Shown here piece by piece: positions 1-7,580 of a DNA stretch of 64,000 bases (position 1 is its first letter; each line of letters starts with the position of its first letter). Made by a program: the position numbers and the translations under genes. The stretch comes from Bradyrhizobium sp. (GTDB taxonomy: Bacteria; Pseudomonadota; Alphaproteobacteria; Rhizobiales; Xanthobacteraceae), in the NCBI RefSeq assembly GCF_016219575.1, contig NZ_JACRMG010000009.1, positions 310,001-374,000 on the forward strand, written 5' to 3'. Under the pieces are notes generated by a model that worked only from the letters and a program-made list of their open reading frames with translations, did not search any database and was not told where the DNA came from.

Positions 1-635
1 ACGTGCTGCGGGTCTCGCCGCTGCGCGACCTGAAGGAGGGCGTGGCCTACATTTGGACCACGCCGCGGATGCAGGCGGCGATGTGGGTCGCTTTCCTCGT
101 CAATCTGACCGCCTATCCGCTCTCGAACGGGTTGCTGCCCTACATCGCCAAGACCATTTACGGCACCAACCAGACCGGGCTCGGCTATCTATCGGCGAGC
201 TTTGCGATCGGCTCGCTGGCCGGCTCGCTCGCGCTCAGCATGATCGGCGGCGTCCGCGCGGCGCGGCTGATGGTGGCCTCGACCGTGGCCTGGTACTCGG
301 CGCTATTGGTATTCGTGCAGATGCAGACCGTACCGACGGCGATCCTCTGGCTGCTGCTGACGGGCTTCTGCCAGAGCCTCTCCATGATCTCGGTCGCGGT
401 CATCCTGATGCGCGCCGCCGGCGAGCATTTGCGCGGCCGCGTGATGGGCGTGCGCATGATGGTGATCTACGGCCTGCCGCTCGGGCTGCTCGCCGCCGGC
501 AGCCTGATCGAGGAGATCGGCTTTGCCGCCACGGGCACGATCTATGCCGCGACGGGGATCGCGATGACGCTCGCGATCGTCGCGCACTGGCGCGCCGAAT
601 TGTGGCACCTGCATGCACCGGGCAATGCGCGGTAG
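1..635 (+). CDS. MFS transporter, C-terminal part (5' truncated by window edge)
   Basis: This is the last roughly 210 residues of a major facilitator superfamily exporter or permease; the start lies upstream of the window. The visible part alternates hydrophobic helices with short basic loops. Examples are the helices around AMWVAFLVNLTAYPL and LWLLLTGFCQSLSMISVAVI, and a short RMM/RGRVMGVR loop of the kind seen between MFS helices. It ends with a helix rich in Ala and Ile and a short His-containing tail. The pattern (about six helices, a DLKEG loop before the first) resembles the C-terminal half of the MFS_3/enterobactin-exporter-like group, but the substrate cannot be told. It faces a convergent dienelactone hydrolase gene 9 bases away. 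Confidence 0.75.
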   Translation, partial: VLRVSPLRDLKEGVAYIWTTPRMQAAMWVAFLVNLTAYPLSNGLLPYIAKTIYGTNQTGLGYLSASFAIGSLAGSLALSMIGGVRAARLMVASTVAWYSALLVFVQMQTVPTAILWLLLTGFCQSLSMISVAVILMRAAGEHLRGRVMGVRMMVIYGLPLGLLAAGSLIEEIGFAATGTIYAATGIAMTLAIVAHWRAELWHLHAPGNAR

Positions 636-644
636 CCTCCGAAC

Positions 645-1480
645 CTAGCTCGCCAGCCGCGTCCTGAAGAACGCCAGAATCTCGTCGCGCGCGGCTGTTG
701 TCGGTTGGCCGGCCCGGTCGATCAGATGCTGGGTGACGACGCTGTGCGGGTAGGGGACGTGGCGGGCGAAGAACGGCGAGACGTCGCTATTGGCAGCCTC
801 GTCCGGCAGCTCGCGTCCGACGAAGCGGTTGCCGAGCGCCGCGACATAGGCGGCAAAGCGTTCGGCGCGGCAGATCTTGTCGCCCTTGAAACGGTAGGCG
901 AGCACTGTGAGGTCCTCGCGGTCGAGCCGTTCGCGCACCGCGGCGAGCTCTTCCGGCGCGATCTCGAGGCCGGCCGGCTCGCGCAACGGCAGCGACGGCT
1001 GCGACAGCACCGGCGCCAGCATGGCGGGCTCCAGCATCATGGTGAGCGCAAAATTGCCGGTAAAGCACATGCCGATGGCACCGACACCGGGGCCGCCGCA
1101 TTCATCGTGGGCCAGCCGCGCCAGCGCGCGCAGCCATTGCGTCACCGGGCTCGACTGGTTTGCCGCCATGGCGCGGAATTCCGCGCTCATGCAGGCGCGC
1201 TGGAACACCGCAGCGCCTTCTTCGGCGTCGGGCACCGCGCCGTCGCGGCCGAACAGCGAGGGCATGTAGACGGTGAAACCGGCATCGCGCACCCAGCGGG
1301 CAAAGCGTGCGACATGCGGGCTGATGCCCGGCATCTCCGTCATCACGATCACTGCGGCCCTTTGCCCGCGATATAGACGCGCTTGGTGGCTTCGTTGAGG
1401 CGGATGTCGCGGCGCGCGAAATCCTCCAGCGGGTCGTCGATGTTCATGCTGCGCCCGGAAGCGGCGCCTGTATCGGCCAT
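645..1480 (-). pseudogene. Dienelactone hydrolase family protein, frameshifted near its N-terminus
   Basis: An alpha/beta-hydrolase of the dienelactone hydrolase (DLH) family is read in two frames. The ATG at 1480 gives MADTGAASGRSMNIDDPLED and continues to ...VYIAGKGPQ, then stops at a TGA near 1356. The rest of the protein, from V-I-V-M-T-E-M-P-G onward, lies in the next frame to the stop at 645. It includes the nucleophile motif GMCFTGN (Cys) and a late His (PYPHSVV). Restoring one base in the GGGCCGCAGTG run (about 1352-1360) would join ...GKGPA to VIVMTEMPG and give a normal ~278-residue enzyme. The downstream part could restart at the GTG at 1352, which overlaps the stop, but the missing strand beta-1 region argues for a mutation or a sequencing error. 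It is divergent from the HxlR regulator. Confidence 0.8.
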
Positions 1481-1497
1481 TGCGTTGGTCTCATTTA

Positions 1498-1514
1498 AGT
1501 CCATATTATGAACT
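1498..1514. promoter_or_regulatory. Candidate HxlR operator between divergent genes
   Basis: AGTCCATATTATGAACT is a 17-base near-perfect palindrome (only one mismatched arm pair outside the centre). It lies between the start of the hydrolase gene at 1480 and the HxlR start at 1555. The AT-rich core stands out from the GC-rich surroundings. HxlR-family proteins bind such dyads as winged-helix dimers, so autoregulation with control of the hydrolase is the likely role. This is inferred from position and symmetry only. Confidence 0.55.
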
Positions 1515-1554
1515 CAGGCTTATACAGGCTAAATCCAGAAAAGCAACTCAGAAG

Positions 1555-2085
1555 ATGGATGCCATGACGGAAGCCCCCGTAATCCGCCGCTCGCCGGTCA
1601 AACCCAGCGACTGCAACCTGGCGCGCAGCTTCGAGCTGATCGGCGACCGCTGGATGCTGTTGATCCTGCGCTCGGCGATGTATGGCGTGCGCCGCTTCGA
1701 CGACTTCCAGGCCGAGCTCGATGTGCCGCGCAGCGTGCTGAGCGCGCGCCTGGCGGGCCTCGTCGATGCCGGCATCATGGAGAAGCGCGAGTATCGCGAG
1801 GAGGGGCAGCGTTCCCGCGTCGAATATCCGCTGACGAAAATGGGCCGCCAGCTCGGCCTGCCGTTCTTCGCCATGACCGAATGGGGCGACCGGTGGCTTG
1901 GCGAGGGCGAGCCGCATTTCGGCCTGCGGTCGCGCGCGAACGGCCAGAAATTGAGGGTCGCGCTGGTCGACGAGCGCGGTAAGCCGGTGAAGCCGGAGGA
2001 TATCCAGTACGTGGTGGACCAAAGGGTGTGGCCGCAAGAAATGCCTGACCAAAGGGCGGACAAGGCACGCCGCAAGTCCGGCTGA
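1555..2085 (+). CDS. HxlR family winged-helix transcriptional regulator
   Basis: The protein is 176 residues from the ATG at 1555. An in-frame upstream start at 1480 would overlap the divergent gene and the operator, so I rejected it. The HxlR/MarR-like DNA-binding domain is clear: a Cys near the N-terminus (SDCNLARSFELIGDRWMLLI), then the recognition part (DDFQAELDVPRSVLSARL) and a wing (EYREEGQRSRVEYPLTKMG). In this family the Cys can sense electrophiles or oxidants. About 70 residues follow the usual domain end, ending in a basic KARRKSG tail. It probably controls the divergent dienelactone hydrolase, and possibly the downstream oxidoreductase subunit. Confidence 0.85.
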   Translation: MDAMTEAPVIRRSPVKPSDCNLARSFELIGDRWMLLILRSAMYGVRRFDDFQAELDVPRSVLSARLAGLVDAGIMEKREYREEGQRSRVEYPLTKMGRQLGLPFFAMTEWGDRWLGEGEPHFGLRSRANGQKLRVALVDERGKPVKPEDIQYVVDQRVWPQEMPDQRADKARRKSG

Positions 2086-2151
2086 TGCGAGGCGCTCCGG
2101 CGCTGCCATGCAGGCGTTGCCTTTGCAGGATTCCCGCTCCATACATCTGGT

Positions 2152-4461
2152 ATGACCGGGAAATTGCTGGGCCGCAGCATCAACCGCCTCGAGGACGAGC
2201 GCTTCGTGCGGGGACGCGGGCGCTATGTCGCCGACCTGCCCGCGCGGAATGCGCTGCATGGCATCGTGGTCCGCTCGACGCATGCGCATGCGCGCATCAA
2301 GGGTGTCGATGCGGATGCGGCGCGCAGGATGCCGGGCGTGGCGGCCGTCTACACCGGCGTCGATCTCGCCGCTGACAATATCGGACCGCTGCCATGCGGG
2401 GTAAGCAACATCGCCATGGCAAAGCCGCTGGTCGTGCCGCCTTGCCATGCGCTGGCGCGGGATGCCGTCCGCTATGTCGGCGAGCCCGTTGCGTTCGTGG
2501 TCGCGGAAAGCGCGGAGGCCGCGCGCGATGCGGCCGAGGCCGTTGTTGTCGACTACGAAGCATTGACGCCGGTTGTTGCAATCGCCGATGCCGTTCGGCC
2601 GCAAAGTCCGGCGATCTGGCCGGAGGCTGCCGGCAACATCGCCTTCGTCTACGATCGCGGCGAGATGGCACAGGTCGAGGCGGCGATCCGCGGCGCCGCC
2701 CATGTCGTGGAATGCGAGCTGGTGAACAACCGCGTGGTGGCGGCTTCGCTGGAGACGCGCGGTGCGCTCGGCGAATACGATGCCGCGAGCGGCCGCCTGC
2801 ACCTGACGGCGTCAGCGGCCGGTGCCCACGGGATCCGCGACCTGCTTGCGGCTTCCGTCTTCCGCATCCCTCGCGAACAGCTGCGCGTCAGCATTCCCGA
2901 TGTCGGTGGCGGTTTCGGGATGAAGAACGTGCTCTATCCGGAATGGGTGCTGGTGCTGTGGGCGGCGCGGCGCCTGAAGCGCCCGGTGCAGTGGATAGGA
3001 GAGCGTAACGAAGAGTTCACAGGCTCCGTGCACGGCCGCGACAGCCTCGTTCGCGCCCGCCTTGCGCTGGACAAGGACGGCAAGTTTCTCGCGCTCGAAG
3101 CGCATGTGCTCGCCGATATGGGCGCCTATGTCTCGACCGTGGCGCCTGTGGTGCCGACCATGGCCATGGGCAGCGCGATGGGCGGCGTCTACGACATTCC
3201 CTTGATTGCGTTCCAGACCAGCGGCGTCTTCACCAACACGACCCCGGTCGACGCCTATCGCGGCGCCGGCAAGCCCGAGGCGAACTATCTGATCGAGCGG
3301 TGCATCGACATGGCGGCCGCGCAGCTCGGCATGGATGCGCTAAGACTGCGGCGAAAAAATATCGTCCGCCGCTTTCCGCATCGCTCCGCCATGGGGCTCT
3401 CGATCGAGCAGGGCAGTTTTGGCCATGCCATCGACCTCGCGATCAGGGCGGCCGACGGCTTGAAGGCGCGCCAGCGGGAATCGCGCCAGCGGGGCAGGCT
3501 GCGCGGCATCGGCTATGCCTGCTTTCTCGAAACCGCGCGCGGCCAGCCCAACGAGGTGGCCGAGCTGCAGGTGACCGAAGAGGGCCACATCGACATCAAG
3601 GTCGGCACGCACTCCAACGGCCAGGGCCATGAGACGACCTACGCGCAGATCGCGGCCGATGCGCTCGGTCTGCCGATCGAGCTGTTCGTTTTCCGGCAGG
3701 GCGACACCGACGATCTCGACAGCGGCGGCGGGCACGGCGGCGCGCGCTCCATGCACCAGGGCGGCACGGCGGTGCTGATGGCGGCCGAAGGCCTGATCGA
3801 CAATGCGCGGCGGCTTGCCGCGCGTTTGCTGCAAACGAGTGCCGAGGCTGTCGCCTACGAGGCGGGCATGCTCAGGGTCGCCGCCACCGGACAGGAGATC
3901 AGCCTGGAGGAGGTGGCGCTCATCTCCCGGGAAGCGCCGGAGGACGACGTCGCGCCGGGCCTCGCGCACAAGGCGACGCATATCTGCGACCAGTACACCT
4001 TTCCCAACGGCTGCCATGTCGCCGAAGTGGAGATCGACCCGGAGACGGGCGAGGTGAGGCTCGACCGCTACGTCATCTTCGACGACTTCGGCCGCCTCCT
4101 TGATCCCCGGCTCACCCTAAGCCAGGTGCATGGCGGCGTGGTGCAGGGCATCGGCCAGGCGCTGTTCGAAGAGGCGCGTTACGAAGCGGAGACCGGCCAG
4201 GTTCTCTCCGGCTCGCTGATGGACTACGCGCTGCCGCGCGCCGACGACATTCCCGCCTTCGAGGGCGACCTGACGCAAGACTTTCCCAGCCGCGCCAACC
4301 GCCTCGGCGTCAAAGGCAGCGGCCAGGCCGGCGCCATCGCCTCACCCGCCACCGTCATGAACGCCGTGATGAACGCGCTGGCGCCGCTCGGCGTGACGCA
4401 TCTCGACATGCCCGCGACGCCGTCGCGGGTGTGGGAGGCGATAGGGGCGGCGCGGGGCTGA
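2152..4461 (+). CDS. Xanthine dehydrogenase/aldehyde oxidase-family molybdopterin-binding subunit (orphan, Glu-to-Gln)
   Basis: A 769-residue large subunit of the xanthine oxidase/CO dehydrogenase family, which hydroxylates aldehydes, purines or N-heterocycles at a molybdenum-cytosine-dinucleotide centre. It has the N-terminal GRSINRLEDERFVRGRGRY block, the VGGGFGMKN cofactor motif at about residue 251, and AYRGAGK at about 368. That last motif is of the 'form II' type, not the AYRCSFR of true CO dehydrogenase. The C-terminal motif that normally reads GVKGxGExG has Gln725 (CAG at 4324-4326) where the family's catalytic Glu sits. No FAD (medium) or 2Fe-2S (small) subunit gene lies on either side: an HxlR gene is upstream and a convergent amidase downstream. 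It must borrow partners from elsewhere, act differently, or be inactive. Confidence 0.85.
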   Translation: MTGKLLGRSINRLEDERFVRGRGRYVADLPARNALHGIVVRSTHAHARIKGVDADAARRMPGVAAVYTGVDLAADNIGPLPCGVSNIAMAKPLVVPPCHALARDAVRYVGEPVAFVVAESAEAARDAAEAVVVDYEALTPVVAIADAVRPQSPAIWPEAAGNIAFVYDRGEMAQVEAAIRGAAHVVECELVNNRVVAASLETRGALGEYDAASGRLHLTASAAGAHGIRDLLAASVFRIPREQLRVSIPDVGGGFGMKNVLYPEWVLVLWAARRLKRPVQWIGERNEEFTGSVHGRDSLVRARLALDKDGKFLALEAHVLADMGAYVSTVAPVVPTMAMGSAMGGVYDIPLIAFQTSGVFTNTTPVDAYRGAGKPEANYLIERCIDMAAAQLGMDALRLRRKNIVRRFPHRSAMGLSIEQGSFGHAIDLAIRAADGLKARQRESRQRGRLRGIGYACFLETARGQPNEVAELQVTEEGHIDIKVGTHSNGQGHETTYAQIAADALGLPIELFVFRQGDTDDLDSGGGHGGARSMHQGGTAVLMAAEGLIDNARRLAARLLQTSAEAVAYEAGMLRVAATGQEISLEEVALISREAPEDDVAPGLAHKATHICDQYTFPNGCHVAEVEIDPETGEVRLDRYVIFDDFGRLLDPRLTLSQVHGGVVQGIGQALFEEARYEAETGQVLSGSLMDYALPRADDIPAFEGDLTQDFPSRANRLGVKGSGQAGAIASPATVMNAVMNALAPLGVTHLDMPATPSRVWEAIGAARG

Positions 4462-4465
4462 GGAC

Positions 4466-5869
4466 TCAGCGCGGGTCGATCGGCGTGAAGGTGGACGCGC
4501 GCGCCTCTATGGCTTCGCCGGCGGCAAGGCACACATCCTCGCGGAAGCGGCCGGCGACCACCTGGACGCCGACCGGCTTGCCGCCGGCAATTCCGGTCGG
4601 CACCGCGAGGGAGGGAAAGCCGAGCGCGGGGATGGCCAGCAGCGAACGCTGGGCGTCGATCAGCGCGCGCACCACGGCATCGTCTTCCTGATCCTGCCCG
4701 AAGCGGAACGGCAGTTGCGCCGACACCGGCAGGATGATGACCGGATACCGCTCCTGGAACAATTGCCAGGCCCGGATGATGCCGAGCCGCTGCTCGAAGC
4801 AGGCCAGCACTTGATCGCCGTCGAGCTCGGGGGCGTAGGCGATGTGGCAGTCGAGATTGTAGCGGCTCCTGGCATCGCCGAACTTGCGGATCAGCGGCGC
4901 CAGCGCGCGGCGCTCTTCGTTGATGACGAGGCGATGCCAGACATCGGCGGCTTCGGCCAGTCGCGGCGGCTCAACTTCCTCGACGGCAAAGCCGGCTTCG
5001 GCGAGCCATCGGCCGGCGGCCTCCACGGCTGCGATCACTTCCGGTGCCTCGTCGCCGAAAGGCGAGGGCGCAATCGCAACGCCGATCGGTCGGTTGAACT
5101 CCGGCCCTTGCAGCGGAACGGGCATCCAGGTGCCGTCGCGCATGTCCGGCTGCGCCATCGCGGCAAGCGCCAGCCGCACGTCCGCAACCGAGCGCGCCAG
5201 CGGCCCCTGCACGGACATCAGCTGCGCGGTGATCGGGCGATCGGCCGTTGCGGACGGATTGAAAGCGGGAATCCGGCCCGGGGTGGGGCGCAGGCCGGCA
5301 ACGCCGCAGGCATAGGCGGGATAGCGGATGGAGCCGCCGAAATCATTGCCGTGCCCGATGGCGCCCATGCCGGCCGCAACCGCGGAGGCCGCGCCGCCGC
5401 TCGAGCCGCCCGGCGTCAGGCCCTTGTTCCAGGGATTATGTGTAGCGCCATGCAGATCGTTGTCGGTGAACCAGCGGTGCGAGAAGGCGGGCGTATTGGT
5501 GCGGCCGACGATGACGGCGCCCGCCTTGCGCAAATTCGCGACCACGGGACTGTCCTCGGTCGCGATCACATTGCGGAATTCGACGACGCCGTTGGTGGTG
5601 GCGCAGGCGCGCTGATCGACATTCACCTTGGTCGTGACGGGCACGCCATGCAGCGGCCCGAGCCTGTATCCGGCCCTCACCGCAGCGTCGGCCACGTCGG
5701 CGGCGGCGAGGGCCTCCTCGGCGAGCACCTGCACGATCGCGTTCAGCGCCGGATTGACCTGCGCGATGCGATCGAGCGTGGACTGCACGGCTTCCCGGCT
5801 GGAAATATCTCCCGACGCGATCGCACGCGCGAGCTCCGTCGCCGACCAACGCCACAACTCTGGCTTCAT
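4466..5869 (-). CDS. Amidase (amidase signature family)
   Basis: A 467-residue hydrolase of the amidase signature family, which cleaves amide bonds with a Ser-cisSer-Lys triad. All three parts are visible: the Lys in VTTKVNVD (about residue 80), the Gly/Ser-rich stretch GGSSGGAASAVAAGMGAIG, and the nucleophile Ser in FGGSIRYPA. The C-terminus has the usual PTGIAGGKPVGVQVVAGRFRED block. The start has a good ribosome site (GGGAGGAATGGACAG before ATG). It converges with the molybdenum-hydroxylase gene 4 bases away. A link to amide catabolism is possible but the substrate cannot be read from sequence. Confidence 0.88.
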   Translation of the reverse strand: MKPELWRWSATELARAIASGDISSREAVQSTLDRIAQVNPALNAIVQVLAEEALAAADVADAAVRAGYRLGPLHGVPVTTKVNVDQRACATTNGVVEFRNVIATEDSPVVANLRKAGAVIVGRTNTPAFSHRWFTDNDLHGATHNPWNKGLTPGGSSGGAASAVAAGMGAIGHGNDFGGSIRYPAYACGVAGLRPTPGRIPAFNPSATADRPITAQLMSVQGPLARSVADVRLALAAMAQPDMRDGTWMPVPLQGPEFNRPIGVAIAPSPFGDEAPEVIAAVEAAGRWLAEAGFAVEEVEPPRLAEAADVWHRLVINEERRALAPLIRKFGDARSRYNLDCHIAYAPELDGDQVLACFEQRLGIIRAWQLFQERYPVIILPVSAQLPFRFGQDQEDDAVVRALIDAQRSLLAIPALGFPSLAVPTGIAGGKPVGVQVVAGRFREDVCLAAGEAIEARASTFTPIDPR

Positions 5870-5992
5870 CTGTCCATTCCTCCCGGCAAGTTGGATACGT
5901 TAGCCGGGAAGCTCGGCGGACGCGAAGAGCGCAGGCCACCCCGGCGCGAAGCTGGGATGGGAATTGCAAAACTCGCGGGTCGCGGGCGATGC

Positions 5993-6066
5993 TGGCTGGG
6001 GAACCTGGATTCGAACCAAGACAAACAGAGTCAGAGTCTGTTGTGCTACCGTTACACCATTCCCCA
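5993..6066 (-). tRNA. tRNA-Gln (anticodon CTG)
   Basis: The 74-base reverse-strand sequence folds as a complete cloverleaf. The 7-bp acceptor stem is TGGGGAA paired with TTCCCCA, the discriminator is G, and the 3' CCA is encoded. The anticodon stem ACAGA/TCTGT holds the loop CTCTGAC, so positions 34-36 read CTG, decoding CAG (Gln). The T-arm has GGTTCGAATCC. It stands alone between the amidase and the VOC gene. Confidence 0.95.
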
Positions 6067-6311
6067 ATGGATTATCCCGTTAAATCAATAGCTTATTTCG
6101 CTATCCGGGTAAATCGCATGCGGCGGGAACAGGACAAATCACTGCCCGCTGGTGGCAGCGTTCTACTCGCTTGATCCCGCCCTTGGCAAGCGCGGAAGCG
6201 CGGGCATTTTTGCGGTTCGGCGGTCCGGGAAGGGGCGCTTCGGATCGCCACGCATATGCTGCATCGGCGGGTTATGCTCGCCGACCCCTCTCTTCGAAAT
6301 TCGAGGCAATC

Positions 6312-6710
6312 GTGAACGAACCCCATCCGCGTTCGCCGTTTCAGGCCATTCAATCAATCGACTACACCGTGATCTTCGTGCGCGACATGACGGCGATGCG
6401 CCGCTTCTACGAAGATGTTCTCGGCTTTCCCTTGCTGCGCGAGTTCACCGGCTGGTTCGAATACGGGATCGGCAGCAACACGCTGGCGCGGCCGACCCGC
6501 ACCGCCAGGGATGCGCCGGTGCCGAATGGCAGCGCAGCGCTGCAGCTTGCTTTCAAGGTGTCGCCGCCGCAAGTCGATGCCTGCGCCGACGAACTCGTGC
6601 GCAAGGGCGTCGCCCTGCTGTCGCCGCCGACCGATCAGCCCTTCGGCCACCGCACGGTGTTCTTCCGCGATCCCGACGGAAATTTGCTGGAGGTGTATGC
6701 GGAGTTATAG
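6312..6710 (+). CDS. VOC family protein (glyoxalase/bleomycin resistance fold)
   Basis: A 132-residue single vicinal-oxygen-chelate domain from the GTG at 6312, preceded by GAGG; the longer in-frame extension upstream is mostly non-protein-like. It starts with the first beta strand IDYTVIFVRDM and the helix MRRFYEDVLGFPLL. It ends with the typical HRTVFFRDPDGNLLEVYAEL strand, whose Glu is a usual metal ligand. The fold contains two beta-alpha-beta-beta-beta units. VOC members include glyoxalase I, extradiol dioxygenases and resistance proteins, and the reaction cannot be told. It has no obvious operon partner; an intergenic repeat follows it. Confidence 0.85.
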   Translation: MNEPHPRSPFQAIQSIDYTVIFVRDMTAMRRFYEDVLGFPLLREFTGWFEYGIGSNTLARPTRTARDAPVPNGSAALQLAFKVSPPQVDACADELVRKGVALLSPPTDQPFGHRTVFFRDPDGNLLEVYAEL

Positions 6711-6716
6711 ACCCCC

Positions 6717-6794
6717 GTCATTCCGGGGCGGTCCGAAGGACCGAGCCCGGAATCTCGAGATTTTGGGTTCGTGCTTCGCACGCCCCGGAATGAC
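6717..6794. repeat. Palindromic intergenic repeat (GTCATTCCGGGGC family)
   Basis: Inverted arms GTCATTCCGGGGC (6717-6729) and GCCCCGGAATGAC (6782-6794) enclose smaller hairpins (GGTCCGAAGGACC and GTGCTTCGCAC). Related copies in this window are at 38261-38300 and 39829-39910. It lies between convergent genes and could also act as a terminator. Confidence 0.85.
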
Positions 6795-6796
6795 AC

Positions 6797-7459
6797 CTAA
6801 CCCATCTCCGCTTCCAGCAATTGCCGCAACAAACCGCCGAGCCGCACTTCCAGCTCCTTGTCGTGCAGCGACAGCGGGCCGGGATTGTTGAGGATGGCGT
6901 TGACCAGCGTGCCCAGCACGACCTGGAAGCCGAAGGCAATCGCGCGGGTCTTGGCGGCGCGGCGGCCCTTGCCCATGGCGGGCAGCAGAAGAGGGGTGGC
7001 GCGTTCGGTGTTGGCGCGGGCGAGCTGCTTGAACGCCGTCCACTTGTCGGGCCTGTTGTCGTCATGCTGCAGCGCTGCGCGCAGCACGCCCTCATGCGCC
7101 CGCATCCAGCCGATCACGCCGCCGACCAGCTGGCGGCAGCGTGCAGCGAGATCCGCGTCCCGTCCGGTTGTGTCGGCCGCCATCTGCGCTATCCGGCGTT
7201 CGCCGTCGCGTGCGGCGAGCGCCATCAGCGCGTTGAAATAGGCCTCCTTGCTCTCGAAGCGGCTGTAGAACGCGCCGACGGTGGCGCCGACCTCGGCGCA
7301 GAGCGCCTCGATCGACAACTCGGCAAGGCTGCGCCTGCGCAGCATCTCCGCGCCGGCCGCCAGCAACGCGCCCGTGGTCTCGCGGCTGCGCTTCTGCCGC
7401 GACGGGGTCACGCCCGGCAGGTCCAGTTGTTCCGAAAAGGGCCGCATTGCCGCTTGCAT
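6797..7459 (-). CDS. TetR family transcriptional regulator
   Basis: The 220-residue protein is taken from the ATG at 7459. The in-frame extension to 7690 would run through the divergent promoter and into the sulfatase gene. The N-terminal TetR helix-turn-helix is clear: SRETTGALLAAGAEMLRRRS, then LSIEALCAEVGATVGAFYSR with the usual FYSRFESKEAYFNAL. The C-terminal ligand domain is helical and ends LGGLLRQLLEAEMG. It is divergent from the arylsulfatase, with a perfect inverted repeat between the two (7474-7495), so it probably represses itself and that gene. Confidence 0.9.
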   Translation of the reverse strand: MQAAMRPFSEQLDLPGVTPSRQKRSRETTGALLAAGAEMLRRRSLAELSIEALCAEVGATVGAFYSRFESKEAYFNALMALAARDGERRIAQMAADTTGRDADLAARCRQLVGGVIGWMRAHEGVLRAALQHDDNRPDKWTAFKQLARANTERATPLLLPAMGKGRRAAKTRAIAFGFQVVLGTLVNAILNNPGPLSLHDKELEVRLGGLLRQLLEAEMG

Positions 7460-7473
7460 CTCCGAATATTCAT

Positions 7474-7495
7474 AACCATAATTCGGATTATGGTT
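7474..7495. promoter_or_regulatory. Perfect inverted repeat, likely TetR operator
   Basis: AACCATAAT and ATTATGGTT form a perfect 9-bp inverted repeat around TCGG, located 14 bases upstream of the TetR start and about 85 bases upstream of the arylsulfatase start. Its AT-rich arms contrast with the surroundings. A TetR dimer bound here would block both divergent genes. Confidence 0.65.
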
Positions 7496-7580
7496 TGGGG
7501 CAATCCCGTTCCTCGGCGTGAACCGGGGAGGGCGCGAGCTGCGGATCAACCGCCGCCGCAGACAAGGCAGGGAGGAAAGC

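Noticed and set aside
6093..6353. Minus-strand frame of 86 codons upstream of the VOC gene
   Set aside because: No ribosome site and overlaps the VOC start; the region is better seen as a plain upstream gap after tRNA-Gln.
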